Shown here one piece after another: positions 1-8,563 of a DNA stretch of 50,004 nucleotides. Every line of letters begins with the position of its first letter. Position 1 is the first letter of the stretch. Source of the stretch: Hydrocarboniphaga sp. (GTDB lineage Bacteria; Pseudomonadota; Gammaproteobacteria; Nevskiales; Nevskiaceae); assembly GCF_028291725.1 (NCBI RefSeq), contig NZ_JAQGNT010000030.1:1-50004 (forward strand). The letters are read 5' to 3'. The position numbers were made by a program, and so were the translations under genes. Under the pieces are notes generated by a model. That model was not told where the DNA came from and searched no databases. It saw only the letters and a program-made list of their open reading frames with translations.

Positions 1-110
1 AGGGTGGCGCGGAGCGCCGGGTGAGGGGCTTCTTCCCGCCGAACAGCCCCTCATCCGCCCCTTCGGGGCAGCATCGAACGCAAGCGGGAGAAGGGACCGC
101 AATGCTTAAG
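1..110. repeat. Dispersed palindromic repeat, partial copy
   Basis: The stretch carries the motif GGCGCGGAGCGCCGGGTGAG and later GCAAGCGGGAGAAGGG, the same elements as the copy at 14294-14343. These are intergenic REP-like sequences common in GC-rich Proteobacteria. The copy appears cut by the window edge and interrupted. Confidence 0.6.
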
Positions 111-123
111 GTAGTGCCATTGG

Positions 124-185
124 GGTCTCGACCCGCCGTTTTCTCCCTCGAAAGCAACAGCGGCGGGTCATGACCCGCCCTACGG
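124..185. repeat. Intergenic inverted repeat of the 'gggcgggtcatgacccgcc' type
   Basis: GACCCGCCG is followed after about 25 bases by CGGCGGGTC, and then by a second short palindrome, GGGTCATGACCC. No coding capacity is evident. It sits upstream of an AT-rich stretch that probably holds the promoter of the first gene. Confidence 0.5.
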
Positions 186-189
186 CCGT

Positions 190-250
190 GTGGACTATTA
201 TAGAACTAAAGTGAATATATCAAGTATCACATATTCTTTTGAGACCTAAT
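190..250 (+). promoter_or_regulatory. AT-rich putative promoter region
   Basis: This stretch (ATTATAGAACTAAAG, then ATATATCAAGTATCACATAT) is markedly AT-rich in a GC-rich surrounding. It lies just before the sulfur-locus genes. A CysB-type activator site would be expected here, but I cannot identify a defined box. The call rests on base composition and position only. Confidence 0.35.
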
Positions 251-303
251 CGCTCGTCCGTACGATGACCGCACACCGGCAGGGTCCGGGAGACCGGCAC
301 TAC

Positions 304-486
304 ATGAACGCAGACGTACACCGACTCGACGAAACGGAATTCAAGCTCGCCGAACGCATCGTGCAGGCCCTGCGCGGGCTGCGCTATGGCTCGGTCGAGA
401 TCGTCGTGCATGACGGCCGGGTGGTTCAGTTCGAGCGTCGCGAACGAGTCCGTTTCGATCGCAGCGAAGAGTCCACGAAGCGGTAG
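304..486 (+). CDS. YezD family protein (DUF2292)
   Basis: A 60-residue protein is encoded if the ATG at 304 is used. An in-frame ATG at 265 would add 13 residues of low-complexity character. The core, LRGLRYGSVEIVVHDGRVVQ followed by a basic ERRERVRF tail, is the hallmark of the YezD/DUF2292 family. Its molecular function is unknown to me. Members recur beside sulfate or thiosulfate uptake genes and are linked to sulfur limitation. That fits its place at the head of this sulfate locus, before the porin and sulfate-binding proteins. No signal peptide or membrane segment is visible. Which start is used is uncertain. Confidence 0.75.
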   Translation: MNADVHRLDETEFKLAERIVQALRGLRYGSVEIVVHDGRVVQFERRERVRFDRSEESTKR

Positions 487-550
487 GGAAGCCGCTTTTC
501 GAGCTGGCAGATCAGCAGCACCGGCAGAAAGTTTTCCGCTTTCCAGCAGA

Positions 551-587
551 TCCATTTGATCCATCCATTTGATCCATCCATTCGATC
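551..587. repeat. 13-bp direct tandem repeat, 2.8 copies
   Basis: TCCATTTGATCCA occurs at 551-563 and 564-576, followed by the imperfect partial copy TCCATTCGATC at 577-587. It lies between the YezD-like gene and the porin, 55 bases before the porin start. It could be promoter or leader spacing sequence. Confidence 0.8.
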
Positions 588-641
588 TTTGATCCAAGCG
601 CGACGCGTCCATGACCGTCGCCTTTACGGGGGTTATTAGTC

Positions 642-2180
642 ATGAAGAGCAATGCAACGAGCAAACCGGCCGCATTCGTACTGAGCGCGACCGCCGCCGC
701 CCTGCTGGCGAGCTTCGCCGGCGCAGCAAGAGCCGAGGATGCGCCGACCACCGCCGATCTCGACCAGCGCATCAAGGTGCTGGAACGCCAGCTCGAGATC
801 CAACAGGAAGATGCCGCCGCCAAGGCCAAGGATGCGCCGGTGGTCACCGCCAGCGATAAGGGCTTCTCTTTCAAAAGCCCGAAGGGCGACTACGAATTCA
901 AGTTCAAAGGGCTGGTGCAATCCGATTTCCGCTATTACCTCGGCGACGGCCCCTCGGGCGTCGCTCCGGCGGCCACGAATCCGCGCTTCAACGACACGGT
1001 GCTGCTACGCCGCGTGGAGCCGACGTTCGAACTAACGGTGGGCCAGATCGGTTTCGTCCGCATCCAGCCGCAATTCAATGGCAGCACGCCGGCAACGTCT
1101 GACGTTTATGGCGAAGTGCGCCTGCTGCCCGCGTTCTACGTGCGCGCCGGTAAGTTCAAGGAACCGGTGGTGCTGGAAAATCTGCAGTCCACATCCAACA
1201 TCGAGTTCATCGAGCGCAGCCTGGTCAACGAGATCGGCCCGAACCGTGATCTGGGTCTGCAGATCGGCGGCGAATTCCTGGGCGGCACTACCAGCTACGC
1301 CTTCGGCTATTTCAACGGCGCAGCGGATGGCCGCGATGCCGACAGCACCACCACCAACACCGGCAGCAACGACGTCGACAATCGCAAGGAACTCGCGGCG
1401 CGCCTGTTCACCGAGCCGTTCAAGAACTCTCCGGGCCTGTTCCAGGGCCTGGGCTTCGGCGTCGGCGGCAGCTTCGGCCCCAAGGTCGAAGCCCCCAGCG
1501 CCAGCGATTCCACGACACAGCAGAACTTCCTGCCCCGCTACCGCTCACCTGGCCAGAACACCGTTTTCCAGTACCGCTCTGCGACGGCGGCGAGTACGAC
1601 TTGCAAACTCAACACGGGTGCAACCGGCGCCTGCACCAGCGCCAACGGCGTGGTCACCGTTACGTCCGCCGGCTCGAACGGCGTCTATGCTGATGGCGAC
1701 GAAACCCGCATTTCACCCCAGGCTTACTGGTACTACAACAGCTTCGGCCTGCTCGGCGAATACATCATCTCGTCGACCGAGGTCTCCATCGACCCCAGCT
1801 CGGCCAAGCTGAAGAACAAGGCCTGGGAGGTCTACGCCAGCTACCTGCTCACCGGTGAAGACGCGACCTACAGGGGCGTCAAGGTCCGCAACGCTTTCAA
1901 GCTCGGCCAGCCCGGTTGGGGCGCCTTCGAGATCGCCGCTCGCTATGCCGAGTTGGAGATCGATAGCGACGCCTTCCCGATCTACGCCAACCCGGTTTCC
2001 GCCATCTCCAAGGAGAAGAGCTACACCGTCGGCGTGAACTGGTACCTCAACAACAACGTGCGCTGGGAAATCAACTACTCCAGCACGAAGTTCGACGGCG
2101 GCGGCGGCGGCACGGCTACGGCGCCGCTTGATCGGCAGGACGAAAAGGCGCTGTTCGGCCGCTTCCAGTTGTCCTTCTAA
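642..2180 (+). CDS. OprO/OprP-type phosphate-selective porin family protein
   Basis: A 512-residue outer membrane protein. The N-terminus is a signal peptide (basic MKSNATSK, hydrophobic core, cleavage after ARA near residue 30). A short coiled-coil stretch follows (DLDQRIKVLERQLEIQQED, about residues 35-53), as in OprP/OprO-type trimeric porins. The rest alternates like a beta-barrel and ends in FGRFQLSF, with the C-terminal Phe used for Bam recognition. In the family it forms an anion-selective channel. It sits 24 bases before a sulfate-binding protein, so I infer uptake of sulfate or another sulfur oxyanion under sulfur limitation rather than phosphate. Substrate is unproven. Confidence 0.85.
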   Translation: MKSNATSKPAAFVLSATAAALLASFAGAARAEDAPTTADLDQRIKVLERQLEIQQEDAAAKAKDAPVVTASDKGFSFKSPKGDYEFKFKGLVQSDFRYYLGDGPSGVAPAATNPRFNDTVLLRRVEPTFELTVGQIGFVRIQPQFNGSTPATSDVYGEVRLLPAFYVRAGKFKEPVVLENLQSTSNIEFIERSLVNEIGPNRDLGLQIGGEFLGGTTSYAFGYFNGAADGRDADSTTTNTGSNDVDNRKELAARLFTEPFKNSPGLFQGLGFGVGGSFGPKVEAPSASDSTTQQNFLPRYRSPGQNTVFQYRSATAASTTCKLNTGATGACTSANGVVTVTSAGSNGVYADGDETRISPQAYWYYNSFGLLGEYIISSTEVSIDPSSAKLKNKAWEVYASYLLTGEDATYRGVKVRNAFKLGQPGWGAFEIAARYAELEIDSDAFPIYANPVSAISKEKSYTVGVNWYLNNNVRWEINYSSTKFDGGGGGTATAPLDRQDEKALFGRFQLSF

Positions 2181-2204
2181 ACGAACTCCACACGAGACAA
2201 CGAC

Positions 2205-3221
2205 ATGAAATCCGCCCTCAAGAATCTGAGCGCGCGCATCGCCATCGGCGCAGCCGCCCTGCTGCTGCCGCTCGCGAGCTACGCCGCCAACGTCGAGCTG
2301 CTCAACGTCTCCTACGATCCGACCCGCGAGTTGTACAAAGCGGTCAACAGCGCGTTCGCCGAGCAGTGGAAGGCCAAGACCGGCGACACCGTCACCATCA
2401 AGCAATCGCACGGCGGCTCGGGCAAGCAGGCCCGCGCGGTGATCGACGGCCTTGAAGCCGACGTCGTCACGCTGGCGCTGGCCGCCGACATCGATGCGAT
2501 CGCCGACAAGGCCAAGACGATTCCGGCCAACTGGCAGAAGCGCCTCGGCCACAACAGCTCGCCCTACACCTCGACCATCGTGCTGCTGGTGCGCAAGGGC
2601 AACCCGAAGAAGATCAAGGACTGGGACGATCTGGTGAAGCCGGGCATCAGCGTGATCACGCCGAATCCGAAGACCTCGGGCGGCGCACGCTGGAACCACC
2701 TCGCCGCTTATGCCTACGCACTGAAAAAGAACGGTGGTGACGAGGCCAAGGCGAAGGCCTTCCTGGCGGCGCTGTACAAGAACGTGCCGGTGCTCGACAG
2801 CGGTGCTCGCGGCGCGACCACGACCTTCGTGCAGCGCGGCATCGGCGACGTGCTGATCGCCTGGGAAAACGAGGCCTTTTTGTCGATCGACGAGTTCGGC
2901 GCCGACAAGTTCGAGATCGTCGCACCATCGCTGTCGATCCTCGCCGAGCCGCCGGTTTCAGTGGTGGACAAGGTCGCCGCCAAGCATGGCACGACCAAGG
3001 TCGCGGAGGCCTATCTGAACTTCCTCTACACGCCGGAAGGCCAGGAGATCATCGCCAAGAACTACTACCGCCCGATCGACGAGGCCGTGGCCGCCAAGTA
3101 CGCGGACAAGTTCCCGAAGCTTGAGCTGGTGACCATCGCCGACTTCGGCGGCTGGACCAAGGCCCAGGCCACGCACTTCGCCGACGGCGGCATCTTCGAC
3201 CAGATTTACGGCGCCAAATAG
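2205..3221 (+). CDS. sbp: Sulfate ABC transporter, periplasmic substrate-binding protein (first copy)
   Basis: A 338-residue periplasmic protein with a signal peptide ending near SYAAN (residue about 27). The Sbp/CysP family motifs are clear: [17 protein letters not shown] after the signal, the anion-binding segment [30 protein letters not shown], and [12 protein letters not shown]. It binds sulfate or thiosulfate and delivers it to CysT/CysW/CysA, encoded 2-5 kb downstream. It follows the porin by 24 bases and precedes a paralog, so the locus has two binding proteins. Whether one prefers thiosulfate or an organosulfur oxyanion cannot be read from sequence. The start follows a purine-rich CACGAGACAACGAC leader. 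Confidence 0.93.
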   Translation: MKSALKNLSARIAIGAAALLLPLASYAANVELLNVSYDPTRELYKAVNSAFAEQWKAKTGDTVTIKQSHGGSGKQARAVIDGLEADVVTLALAADIDAIADKAKTIPANWQKRLGHNSSPYTSTIVLLVRKGNPKKIKDWDDLVKPGISVITPNPKTSGGARWNHLAAYAYALKKNGGDEAKAKAFLAALYKNVPVLDSGARGATTTFVQRGIGDVLIAWENEAFLSIDEFGADKFEIVAPSLSILAEPPVSVVDKVAAKHGTTKVAEAYLNFLYTPEGQEIIAKNYYRPIDEAVAAKYADKFPKLELVTIADFGGWTKAQATHFADGGIFDQIYGAK

Positions 3222-3234
3222 CAAGCCCCGTCTT

Positions 3235-3268
3235 CTTTGTAGGTCGGGCTGAAGCCCGACCTACAAAG
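3235..3268. repeat. Perfect 16-bp-arm palindrome between the two sulfate-binding protein genes
   Basis: CTTTGTAGGTCGGGCT (3235-3250) is followed by a 2-base loop and its exact reverse complement (3253-3268). It is a dispersed 'gtaggtcgggct' intergenic element. In RNA it would form a very stable hairpin that could attenuate readthrough or protect the upstream message. Confidence 0.8.
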
Positions 3269-3297
3269 TCTCCCGACTACATCGCTTCAAAGGACCC

Positions 3298-4299
3298 ATG
3301 AACAAGAAGCACTGGCTGGCAGCCTTCGCAACGACGGCCCTGTTGGGCTGGGCTTGCGTTGCCAGCGCAGCCGAGCTGCTCAACGTGTCGTACGACGTTG
3401 CGCGCGCCACTTACCAGGATCTCAATCCGGCTTTCATCGCCAGCTGGAAGGCGAAGACCGGCGAGACGCTGACGATCAACCAGTCTCACGGCGGCTCGAC
3501 CAAGCAGGCGCGTGCGGTGATCGACGGCCTCGACGCCGACGTGGTGACGATGAACAACCCGCTCGATATCGACGTGATCGCCGACAAGGGCTCGTTGCTG
3601 CCGAAAGACTGGGCCAAACAGTATCCGAACAACTCCTCGCCCAGCTGGTCGACGATTCTGTTCGTCGTCCGCAAGGGCAACCCGAAAAACATTCACGACT
3701 GGGCCGATCTGATCAAACCCGGCGTCAGCATCGTGATCCCGAATCCGAAGACTTCAGGCAACGGCCGCTACAGCTATCTGGCCGCTTACGAGTGGGCGAA
3801 GAAAACCCGTGGCGGCGACGACGCGGCCAAAGCTTTCGTCACCGAGCTGTTCGGCCACGTGCCGGTGCTCGACACCGGCGGCCGCGGCGCGACCACCACG
3901 TTCTCGCAGCGCGGCATCGGCGACGTGCTGCTGACGTTCGAGAATGAAATCGCGATGCTGAAGCAGGAGCTTGGCGACAAGGTCGAGACCGTGCTGCCGT
4001 CGCTGACGGTGCGCGCCGACAATCCGATTGCGCTGGTGCAGAAAGTCGCGGCGAAGAAGGGCAATACGGAGCGCGCCCGCGCCTATCTGGGCTTCCATTT
4101 CACGCCGGAAGCGCAGGAAATTTTTGCCAGGAACGATCTGCGCCCGATCGACGAGGCGGTGCTCGCCAAGTACCCGGACCGCTTTCCAACGCTGAACGTG
4201 TTCCGCGTCGAAGACGTGTATGGCAGCTGGGCCAAAGCCCAGGCGCTGCACTTCGCCGACGGCGCGAGCTTCGACCAGATCTACGCGGCACGGCGCTGA
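3298..4299 (+). CDS. Sulfate ABC transporter, periplasmic substrate-binding protein (second copy)
   Basis: A 333-residue paralog of the preceding protein, with a signal peptide (hydrophobic FATTALLGWACVASAAE). It keeps the same family motifs: [58 protein letters not shown], and the [20 protein letters not shown] segment. It probably arose by local duplication and may differ in ligand preference. It is separated from the first copy by a strong palindrome, so the two may be expressed at different levels. A small Mop protein gene follows 60 bases downstream. Confidence 0.92.
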   Translation: MNKKHWLAAFATTALLGWACVASAAELLNVSYDVARATYQDLNPAFIASWKAKTGETLTINQSHGGSTKQARAVIDGLDADVVTMNNPLDIDVIADKGSLLPKDWAKQYPNNSSPSWSTILFVVRKGNPKNIHDWADLIKPGVSIVIPNPKTSGNGRYSYLAAYEWAKKTRGGDDAAKAFVTELFGHVPVLDTGGRGATTTFSQRGIGDVLLTFENEIAMLKQELGDKVETVLPSLTVRADNPIALVQKVAAKKGNTERARAYLGFHFTPEAQEIFARNDLRPIDEAVLAKYPDRFPTLNVFRVEDVYGSWAKAQALHFADGASFDQIYAARR

Positions 4300-4359
4300 T
4301 CACGCCATTACCCCAATTTCACTTCTGCTTCCACTTCTGCCAGGAAGGCTAAGAGCCCC

Positions 4360-4578
4360 ATGTCCATTGCAGCCGTCAATACCCGCAACCAGTTCCGAGG
4401 CAAGGTCGCCAACATCCGTCGTGGCTCGGTCGTGTCCGAAGTCGAGATCCTGACGCCGAACGGCATCATCTCGGCCGTGGTCACCACCTCGTCGATCGAC
4501 CTGATCAACCTGCAGGTCGGTGAAGAGGCGCTGGCGATGTTCAAGGCGACCGACGTACTGGTCGCCAAGCTCGGCTGA
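4360..4578 (+). CDS. Mop-type TOBE domain protein (molybdopterin-binding family)
   Basis: A 72-residue, single-domain protein matching the small molbindin/Mop fold: N-terminal RNQFRGKVANIRRGSV, central SEVEILTPNGIISAVVTTSS, and C-terminal VGEEALAMFKATDVLVAKLG. In the family such proteins bind molybdate or related oxyanions as oligomers in the cytoplasm. In this sulfate cluster it may buffer or sense an oxyanion, perhaps preventing molybdate-sulfate confusion; that is inference. The start codon is well placed after GCTAAGAGCCCC. No membrane segment is present. Confidence 0.88.
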   Translation: MSIAAVNTRNQFRGKVANIRRGSVVSEVEILTPNGIISAVVTTSSIDLINLQVGEEALAMFKATDVLVAKLG

Positions 4579-4603
4579 TCGCCAGGCGCTCGAGCATCCC
4601 GCT

Positions 4604-5230
4604 ATGTGCGTGATCATCCACAAGCCCGCCGGTATCGCGATCCCGCATCGCATGCTGACCGCGGCCGCCTCGCTGAATCGCGACGGCTGGGGGCTGATGG
4701 GCTTCGACAGCGGCGGCCAGTTTCTGCTGGAGCGTCACGCGCATGTGGACATTGCCAGGCTGATTGCGGCCGAGCAGGAGTACCGCGACGCGGAATACGT
4801 ATTGCATCTGCGTCTGCTGACTCGCGGCTCGACCGACATGCAGAACGTCCATCCGCTGTGGGTGGAAGGCGGCACGTTCCTGATGCACAACGGCACGCTG
4901 GCCTGTCTGGAAACAGCGCAGATTTCGCGTTCGGACAGCTGGCATTTCGCCAGCGAAGTTCTGCGGCCGCTGCTGCAGCGCGACGCCGCTCTGCTGGATC
5001 AGCCGGCATTTCTGCAATTGCTGGAAATGGCACTGGGGCCGGACAACCGGGCCGTGCTGCTGCAGCGCAGCGCACGGCGCATCCACATCCTCAACCGCCG
5101 CTTCGGTGCGGAGGTGGAGGGCCTGTGGTGCAGCAACACGCGCTGGATCGATCAGCGTCTGTATGCGCTGGCCAGCCCGGCGCAAGCGCAGGAACGCAGC
5201 CCCGCAACCGAGAGTTTGCACTTCATTTAA
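4604..5230 (+). CDS. Class II glutamine amidotransferase (YafJ/EgtC-like)
   Basis: A 208-residue protein beginning MCVIIHKPAG. The ATG at 4604 is chosen because it puts Cys2 at the mature N-terminus, where class II (Ntn) amidotransferases need their nucleophile; the reading frame extends further upstream but overlaps the Mop gene. Other family signs are NRDGWGLMGF (about residues 23-32), LHLRLLTRG, and HPLWVEGGTFLMHNGTLA (the Asn-Gly of the glutaminase site). The family hydrolyses glutamine and passes ammonia to a partner domain. No synthetase partner is encoded nearby, and its location between oxyanion-binding and permease genes is unusual. It may be a glutaminase-like regulator or act on an unknown substrate. 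Confidence 0.85.
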   Translation: MCVIIHKPAGIAIPHRMLTAAASLNRDGWGLMGFDSGGQFLLERHAHVDIARLIAAEQEYRDAEYVLHLRLLTRGSTDMQNVHPLWVEGGTFLMHNGTLACLETAQISRSDSWHFASEVLRPLLQRDAALLDQPAFLQLLEMALGPDNRAVLLQRSARRIHILNRRFGAEVEGLWCSNTRWIDQRLYALASPAQAQERSPATESLHFI

Positions 5231-5279
5231 GTCGGACCTTCACACCTGAGGCCGACTGTACCGACAGAGACCTGACAGC

Positions 5280-6149
5280 ATGACTGCATTGAGCGCGGCA
5301 CCCGATTTACCCGTCAAATCGCTGAAGCATCGCTCGGTGATGCCTGGCTTCGGCTTGAGCCTGGGCTTCACGGTCTTTTATCTGTGCCTGATCGTGCTGA
5401 TCCCACTGGCCGGCGTGTTTCTGAAAACCGCGGATCTGGGCTGGGGCGGCATATGGCATGTAGTCAGCTCTCCGCGCGTCGACGCGGCGCTGCGCCTGAG
5501 CTTCGGCGCCGCCGCGATCGCAGCCACGCTCAATGCGATTTTCGGCCTGCTTGTCGCCTGGGTGTTCGTGCGCTACGACTTCTTCGGCAAGAAGCTGCTC
5601 GACGCGACCATCGATTTGCCGTTCGCGCTGCCGACCGCCGTTGCCGGCATCGCGCTGACCGCGCTGTATTCGGGCAACGGCTGGGTTGGCCAGTACCTGG
5701 AACCGCTGGGCATCAAGGTTGCGTTCACGCCGCTGGGCGTGATCGTCGCGATGACCTTCATCGGCCTGCCCTTCGTTGTCCGCACCGTGCAACCGGTGCT
5801 CGAGGAAGCCGAGAAAGAGTTGGAGGAGGCCGCAGCCTCGCTGGGCGCGACGCGCTGGCAGACCATCATGCGCGTGATCCTGCCGGCGATCCTGCCAGCA
5901 CTGCTGACCGGCTACGCGCTGTCCTTCGCCCGCGCGGTCGGCGAATACGGCTCGGTGATCTTCATCGCCGGCAACCTGCCGATGAAATCCGAGATCGCGC
6001 CGCTGCTGATCATCATCAAGCTCGAGGAGTTCGACTACGCCGGCGCCACCGCAGTCGCCGCGACGATGCTGGTGATCTCGTTCCTGATGCTGCTCGTCAT
6101 CAACCTGCTCCAGGGCTGGAGCCGTTCGCGTTCCGGAGCCAAGAAATGA
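5280..6149 (+). CDS. cysT: Sulfate ABC transporter permease CysT (CysU)
   Basis: A 289-residue inner membrane protein with six hydrophobic segments. The first is near residues 22-44. It has the permease EAA loop [19 protein letters not shown] (about residues 180-198) that docks onto the ATPase. Family signatures include [19 protein letters not shown] and [18 protein letters not shown]. It pairs with CysW to form the sulfate/thiosulfate channel. The gene overlaps cysW by 4 bases (ATGA), so the two are probably translationally coupled at a 1:1 ratio. An in-frame Met at residue 21 is an alternative start, but 5280 gives the expected cytoplasmic N-tail. Confidence 0.95.
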   Translation: MTALSAAPDLPVKSLKHRSVMPGFGLSLGFTVFYLCLIVLIPLAGVFLKTADLGWGGIWHVVSSPRVDAALRLSFGAAAIAATLNAIFGLLVAWVFVRYDFFGKKLLDATIDLPFALPTAVAGIALTALYSGNGWVGQYLEPLGIKVAFTPLGVIVAMTFIGLPFVVRTVQPVLEEAEKELEEAAASLGATRWQTIMRVILPAILPALLTGYALSFARAVGEYGSVIFIAGNLPMKSEIAPLLIIIKLEEFDYAGATAVAATMLVISFLMLLVINLLQGWSRSRSGAKK

Positions 6150-7060
6150 CTGCCTCCAACCCGATGCTCGACCACACGCTGCAGGACCCACCGAAGCTGC
6201 CGTTCGAGCCGCTGATTCAGAAGAACGCGGTCATCACGGAAGCGCGCTGGGTGCGGCGCAGCCTGACCGCGGCCGCGCTGATCTTTCTGCTCGGCTTCCT
6301 GCTGCTGCCGCTGATCTCGGTGTTCGTCGAGGCGCTGCGCAACGGCATCGGCGCCTACTTCGACGCGATCGTTGAGGAAGACGCGCTCGCCGCGATCAAG
6401 CTGACGATGACGGTGTCGCTGATCGCGGTGCCGCTGAACGTGGTGTTCGGCGTGACCGCGGCCTGGGCGATTACCAAGCACAGCTTTCGCTTCAAGCAGC
6501 TGCTGATCACGCTGATCGATCTGCCGTTCTCGGTGTCACCGGTAGTGTCCGGCCTGATCTACGTGCTGATCTTCGGCGCGCAGGGCTGGGCCGGGCCCTG
6601 GCTGATGGCGCACGACATCAAGATTCTGTTCGCGGTGCCGGGCATCGTGCTGGCGACGATCTTCGTCACCTTCCCTTTCGTTGCGCGCGAGCTGATCCCG
6701 CTGATGCAGGCGCAGGGCACCGACGACGAGCAGGCGGCGCTGTCGCTGGGCGCCAACGGCTGGCAGGTGTTCTGGCGCGTAACGATCCCGAACATCCGCT
6801 GGGGCCTGCTCTACGGCGTGCTGCTGTGCAATGCGCGCGCGATGGGCGAGTTCGGCGCGGTGTCGGTGGTCAGCGGCCACATCCGCGGCCTGACCAACAC
6901 GATGCCACTGCACGTGGAGATCCTCTACAACGAATACAACTTCTCCGCGGCCTTCGCGGTGGCCTCGCTGCTGGCGATGCTGGCGCTGCTGACGCTGGGC
7001 CTGAAGAGCCTGCTCGAATGGCGTCACGGCGAAGAACTCGCCGCGACGCGCAAACACTGA
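6146..7060 (+). CDS. cysW: Sulfate ABC transporter permease CysW
   Basis: A 304-residue inner membrane protein. Start 6146 is chosen because its ATG overlaps the cysT stop (ATGA) and gives the conserved CysW N-terminus; the open frame extends upstream only because of high GC. It shows six membrane segments, the [20 protein letters not shown] signature, the EAA-type loop [20 protein letters not shown], and [18 protein letters not shown]. It forms the second half of the sulfate permease. The gap to cysA (128 bases) is filled by a palindromic repeat rather than the usual tight junction. Confidence 0.95.
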   Translation: MTASNPMLDHTLQDPPKLPFEPLIQKNAVITEARWVRRSLTAAALIFLLGFLLLPLISVFVEALRNGIGAYFDAIVEEDALAAIKLTMTVSLIAVPLNVVFGVTAAWAITKHSFRFKQLLITLIDLPFSVSPVVSGLIYVLIFGAQGWAGPWLMAHDIKILFAVPGIVLATIFVTFPFVARELIPLMQAQGTDDEQAALSLGANGWQVFWRVTIPNIRWGLLYGVLLCNARAMGEFGAVSVVSGHIRGLTNTMPLHVEILYNEYNFSAAFAVASLLAMLALLTLGLKSLLEWRHGEELAATRKH

Positions 7061-7068
7061 CGCACAGT

Positions 7069-7168
7069 CCCTCCCCCCGCGTGCGGGGGGAGGCTAGGAG
7101 GGGGGCGAGACGTCAGCGCCGCGCCCTCCGCCCCCACCCCAACCCTCCCCCGCTCGCGGCGGAGGGGG
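7069..7168. repeat. REP-like palindromic pair between cysW and cysA
   Basis: CTCCCCCCGCGTGCGGGGGGAG, broken here as CTCCCCCC-GCGT-GCGGGGGG, forms a hairpin at 7069-7092. A second related arm pair lies at 7144-7168 (CCCTCCCCCGC / GCGGAGGGGG). The same family recurs at 9759-9862 and 14392-14491. In the transcript it would form hairpins between permease and ATPase genes, possibly changing their relative expression. Confidence 0.75.
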
Positions 7169-7188
7169 AACATTACGAAGAGCACAAC

Positions 7189-8322
7189 ATGGACATCCAG
7201 ATCCGCAACATCCACAAGGGTTTCGGCAGCTTTCCGGCACTGGCCGGCGTCGATCTCGACATTCATTCCGGCGAGCTGATCGCGCTGCTCGGGCCCTCGG
7301 GCTCGGGCAAGACCACCTTGCTGCGCACCATCGCCGGCCTCGAATATCCCGACGCCGGCCAGATCCTGTTCGGCGGCGAAGACACCGTCGCGCTGCCGGT
7401 GCAGCAGCGCCGCGTCGGCTTCGTATTCCAGCACTACGCGCTGTTCCGCCACATGACGATTCTGGAGAACGTCGCCTTCGGCCTGCGCGTGCGTCCGCGC
7501 AGCGAGCGCCCCTCGGACAGCGCGATCAAGAAGAAGGCGGCGGAGCTGCTGGATCTGGTGCAGCTCGGCGGCCTGGAGAAGCGTTATCCCTCGCAGCTGT
7601 CCGGCGGCCAGCGCCAGCGCGTGGCCCTGGCCCGCGCATTGGCGATCGAGCCGCGCGTGCTGCTGCTGGACGAGCCTTTCGGCGCGCTCGATGCGAAAGT
7701 GCGCAAGGACCTGCGCCGCTGGCTGCGCGAGCTGCACGATAAAACCGGCTACACCACGGTGTTCGTCACGCACGACCAGGAAGAAGCGCTGGAACTCGCC
7801 GACCGGGTCGTGGTGATGAGCCGCGGCCGCATCGAGCAGGTTGGCAGTACCGACGAGGTCTATGAGAATCCGGCGACGCCTTTCGTGTTCGACTTCATGG
7901 GCAATACCAATATCCTGCCCGGCAACGTGCGCGGCAAGGAAGTGTTCGTGCAAGGCACTCCAAGCTCGATTGCCAGCACTACACTGCACGAGCCCGGTCC
8001 GGTTGACATCTACGTGCGGCCGATCGATCTGCGCGTCGCCGATCCGGGCATCCCCTCGTTTGAAGCCGAGATCCTGAGCACGCAGCGTACCGGCCCGGTG
8101 GTGCGCTGCGAGGCCCGCGCGATCGAGTCCGGCGTCACGCTGGAAATCGAGCTGCCGCATTTGCACTTCGACGTGCCGTTGCTGAAACCTTCCGCACGCG
8201 TCCAGCTGCGCCTGACCAACTTCAGCGTGTTCCCGAAAGGCACGCCGATCACCCGCCAGGCCCTGCCCGACGTGGTGTCGAATGCGCCGGCGGAATATCG
8301 CGAGCGCGGTCGCGCGGGCTAG
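7189..8322 (+). CDS. cysA: Sulfate/thiosulfate ABC transporter ATP-binding protein CysA
   Basis: A 377-residue ATPase. The ATG at 7189 gives the conserved [18 protein letters not shown] start. Walker A GPSGSGKT is at residues 35-42, the signature LSGGQ at 137-141, Walker B LLLDEP with Asp161, and the switch His in [11 protein letters not shown]. The C-terminal ~130 residues form the regulatory TOBE region typical of CysA. Two copies drive sulfate import through CysT/CysW. It is the last gene of the + strand sulfur locus, and a large inverted repeat follows directly. Confidence 0.96.
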   Translation: MDIQIRNIHKGFGSFPALAGVDLDIHSGELIALLGPSGSGKTTLLRTIAGLEYPDAGQILFGGEDTVALPVQQRRVGFVFQHYALFRHMTILENVAFGLRVRPRSERPSDSAIKKKAAELLDLVQLGGLEKRYPSQLSGGQRQRVALARALAIEPRVLLLDEPFGALDAKVRKDLRRWLRELHDKTGYTTVFVTHDQEEALELADRVVVMSRGRIEQVGSTDEVYENPATPFVFDFMGNTNILPGNVRGKEVFVQGTPSSIASTTLHEPGPVDIYVRPIDLRVADPGIPSFEAEILSTQRTGPVVRCEARAIESGVTLEIELPHLHFDVPLLKPSARVQLRLTNFSVFPKGTPITRQALPDVVSNAPAEYRERGRAG

Positions 8323-8331
8323 CACACAGCT

Positions 8332-8406
8332 TCGCGGTCAAGGACCGCTCCTACAGGATACTTGCGAAGGTCGATTCGCGACGGTAGGAGCGGTCCTTGA
8401 CCGCGA
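8332..8406. repeat. Inverted repeat with 23-bp perfect arms
   Basis: The arm 8332-8354 (beginning TCGCGGTCAAGGACCGCTCC) is the exact reverse complement of 8384-8406. It belongs to the 'gcggtcaaggaccgctcctac' dispersed intergenic family; a further fragment appears at 8541-8569. Positioned after cysA, it may serve as a transcript end. Confidence 0.8.
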
Positions 8407-8458
8407 TTCACGCCGTCACCACGGCCGGTGATTTCACCAGCGCGCGCAGCATCAGCGA

Positions 8459-8533
8459 GTAGGTTGGGGTGAGCCTGCGAACCCCAACATCGCGCGGACG
8501 AATGTTGGGGTTCGCAAGCTCACCCCAACCTAC
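8459..8533. repeat. Inverted repeat of the 'gtaggttggggtgagc' type
   Basis: The arms 8459-8490 and 8502-8533 are near-perfect reverse complements starting GTAGGTTGGGGTGAGC. It is a second, unrelated dispersed palindrome family next to the one at 8332-8406. It lies between the ends of two convergent transcription units (cysA and the exporter gene). Confidence 0.8.
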
Positions 8534-8563
8534 CCGGCTGTAGGAGGGGCCCTTGACCGCGAT

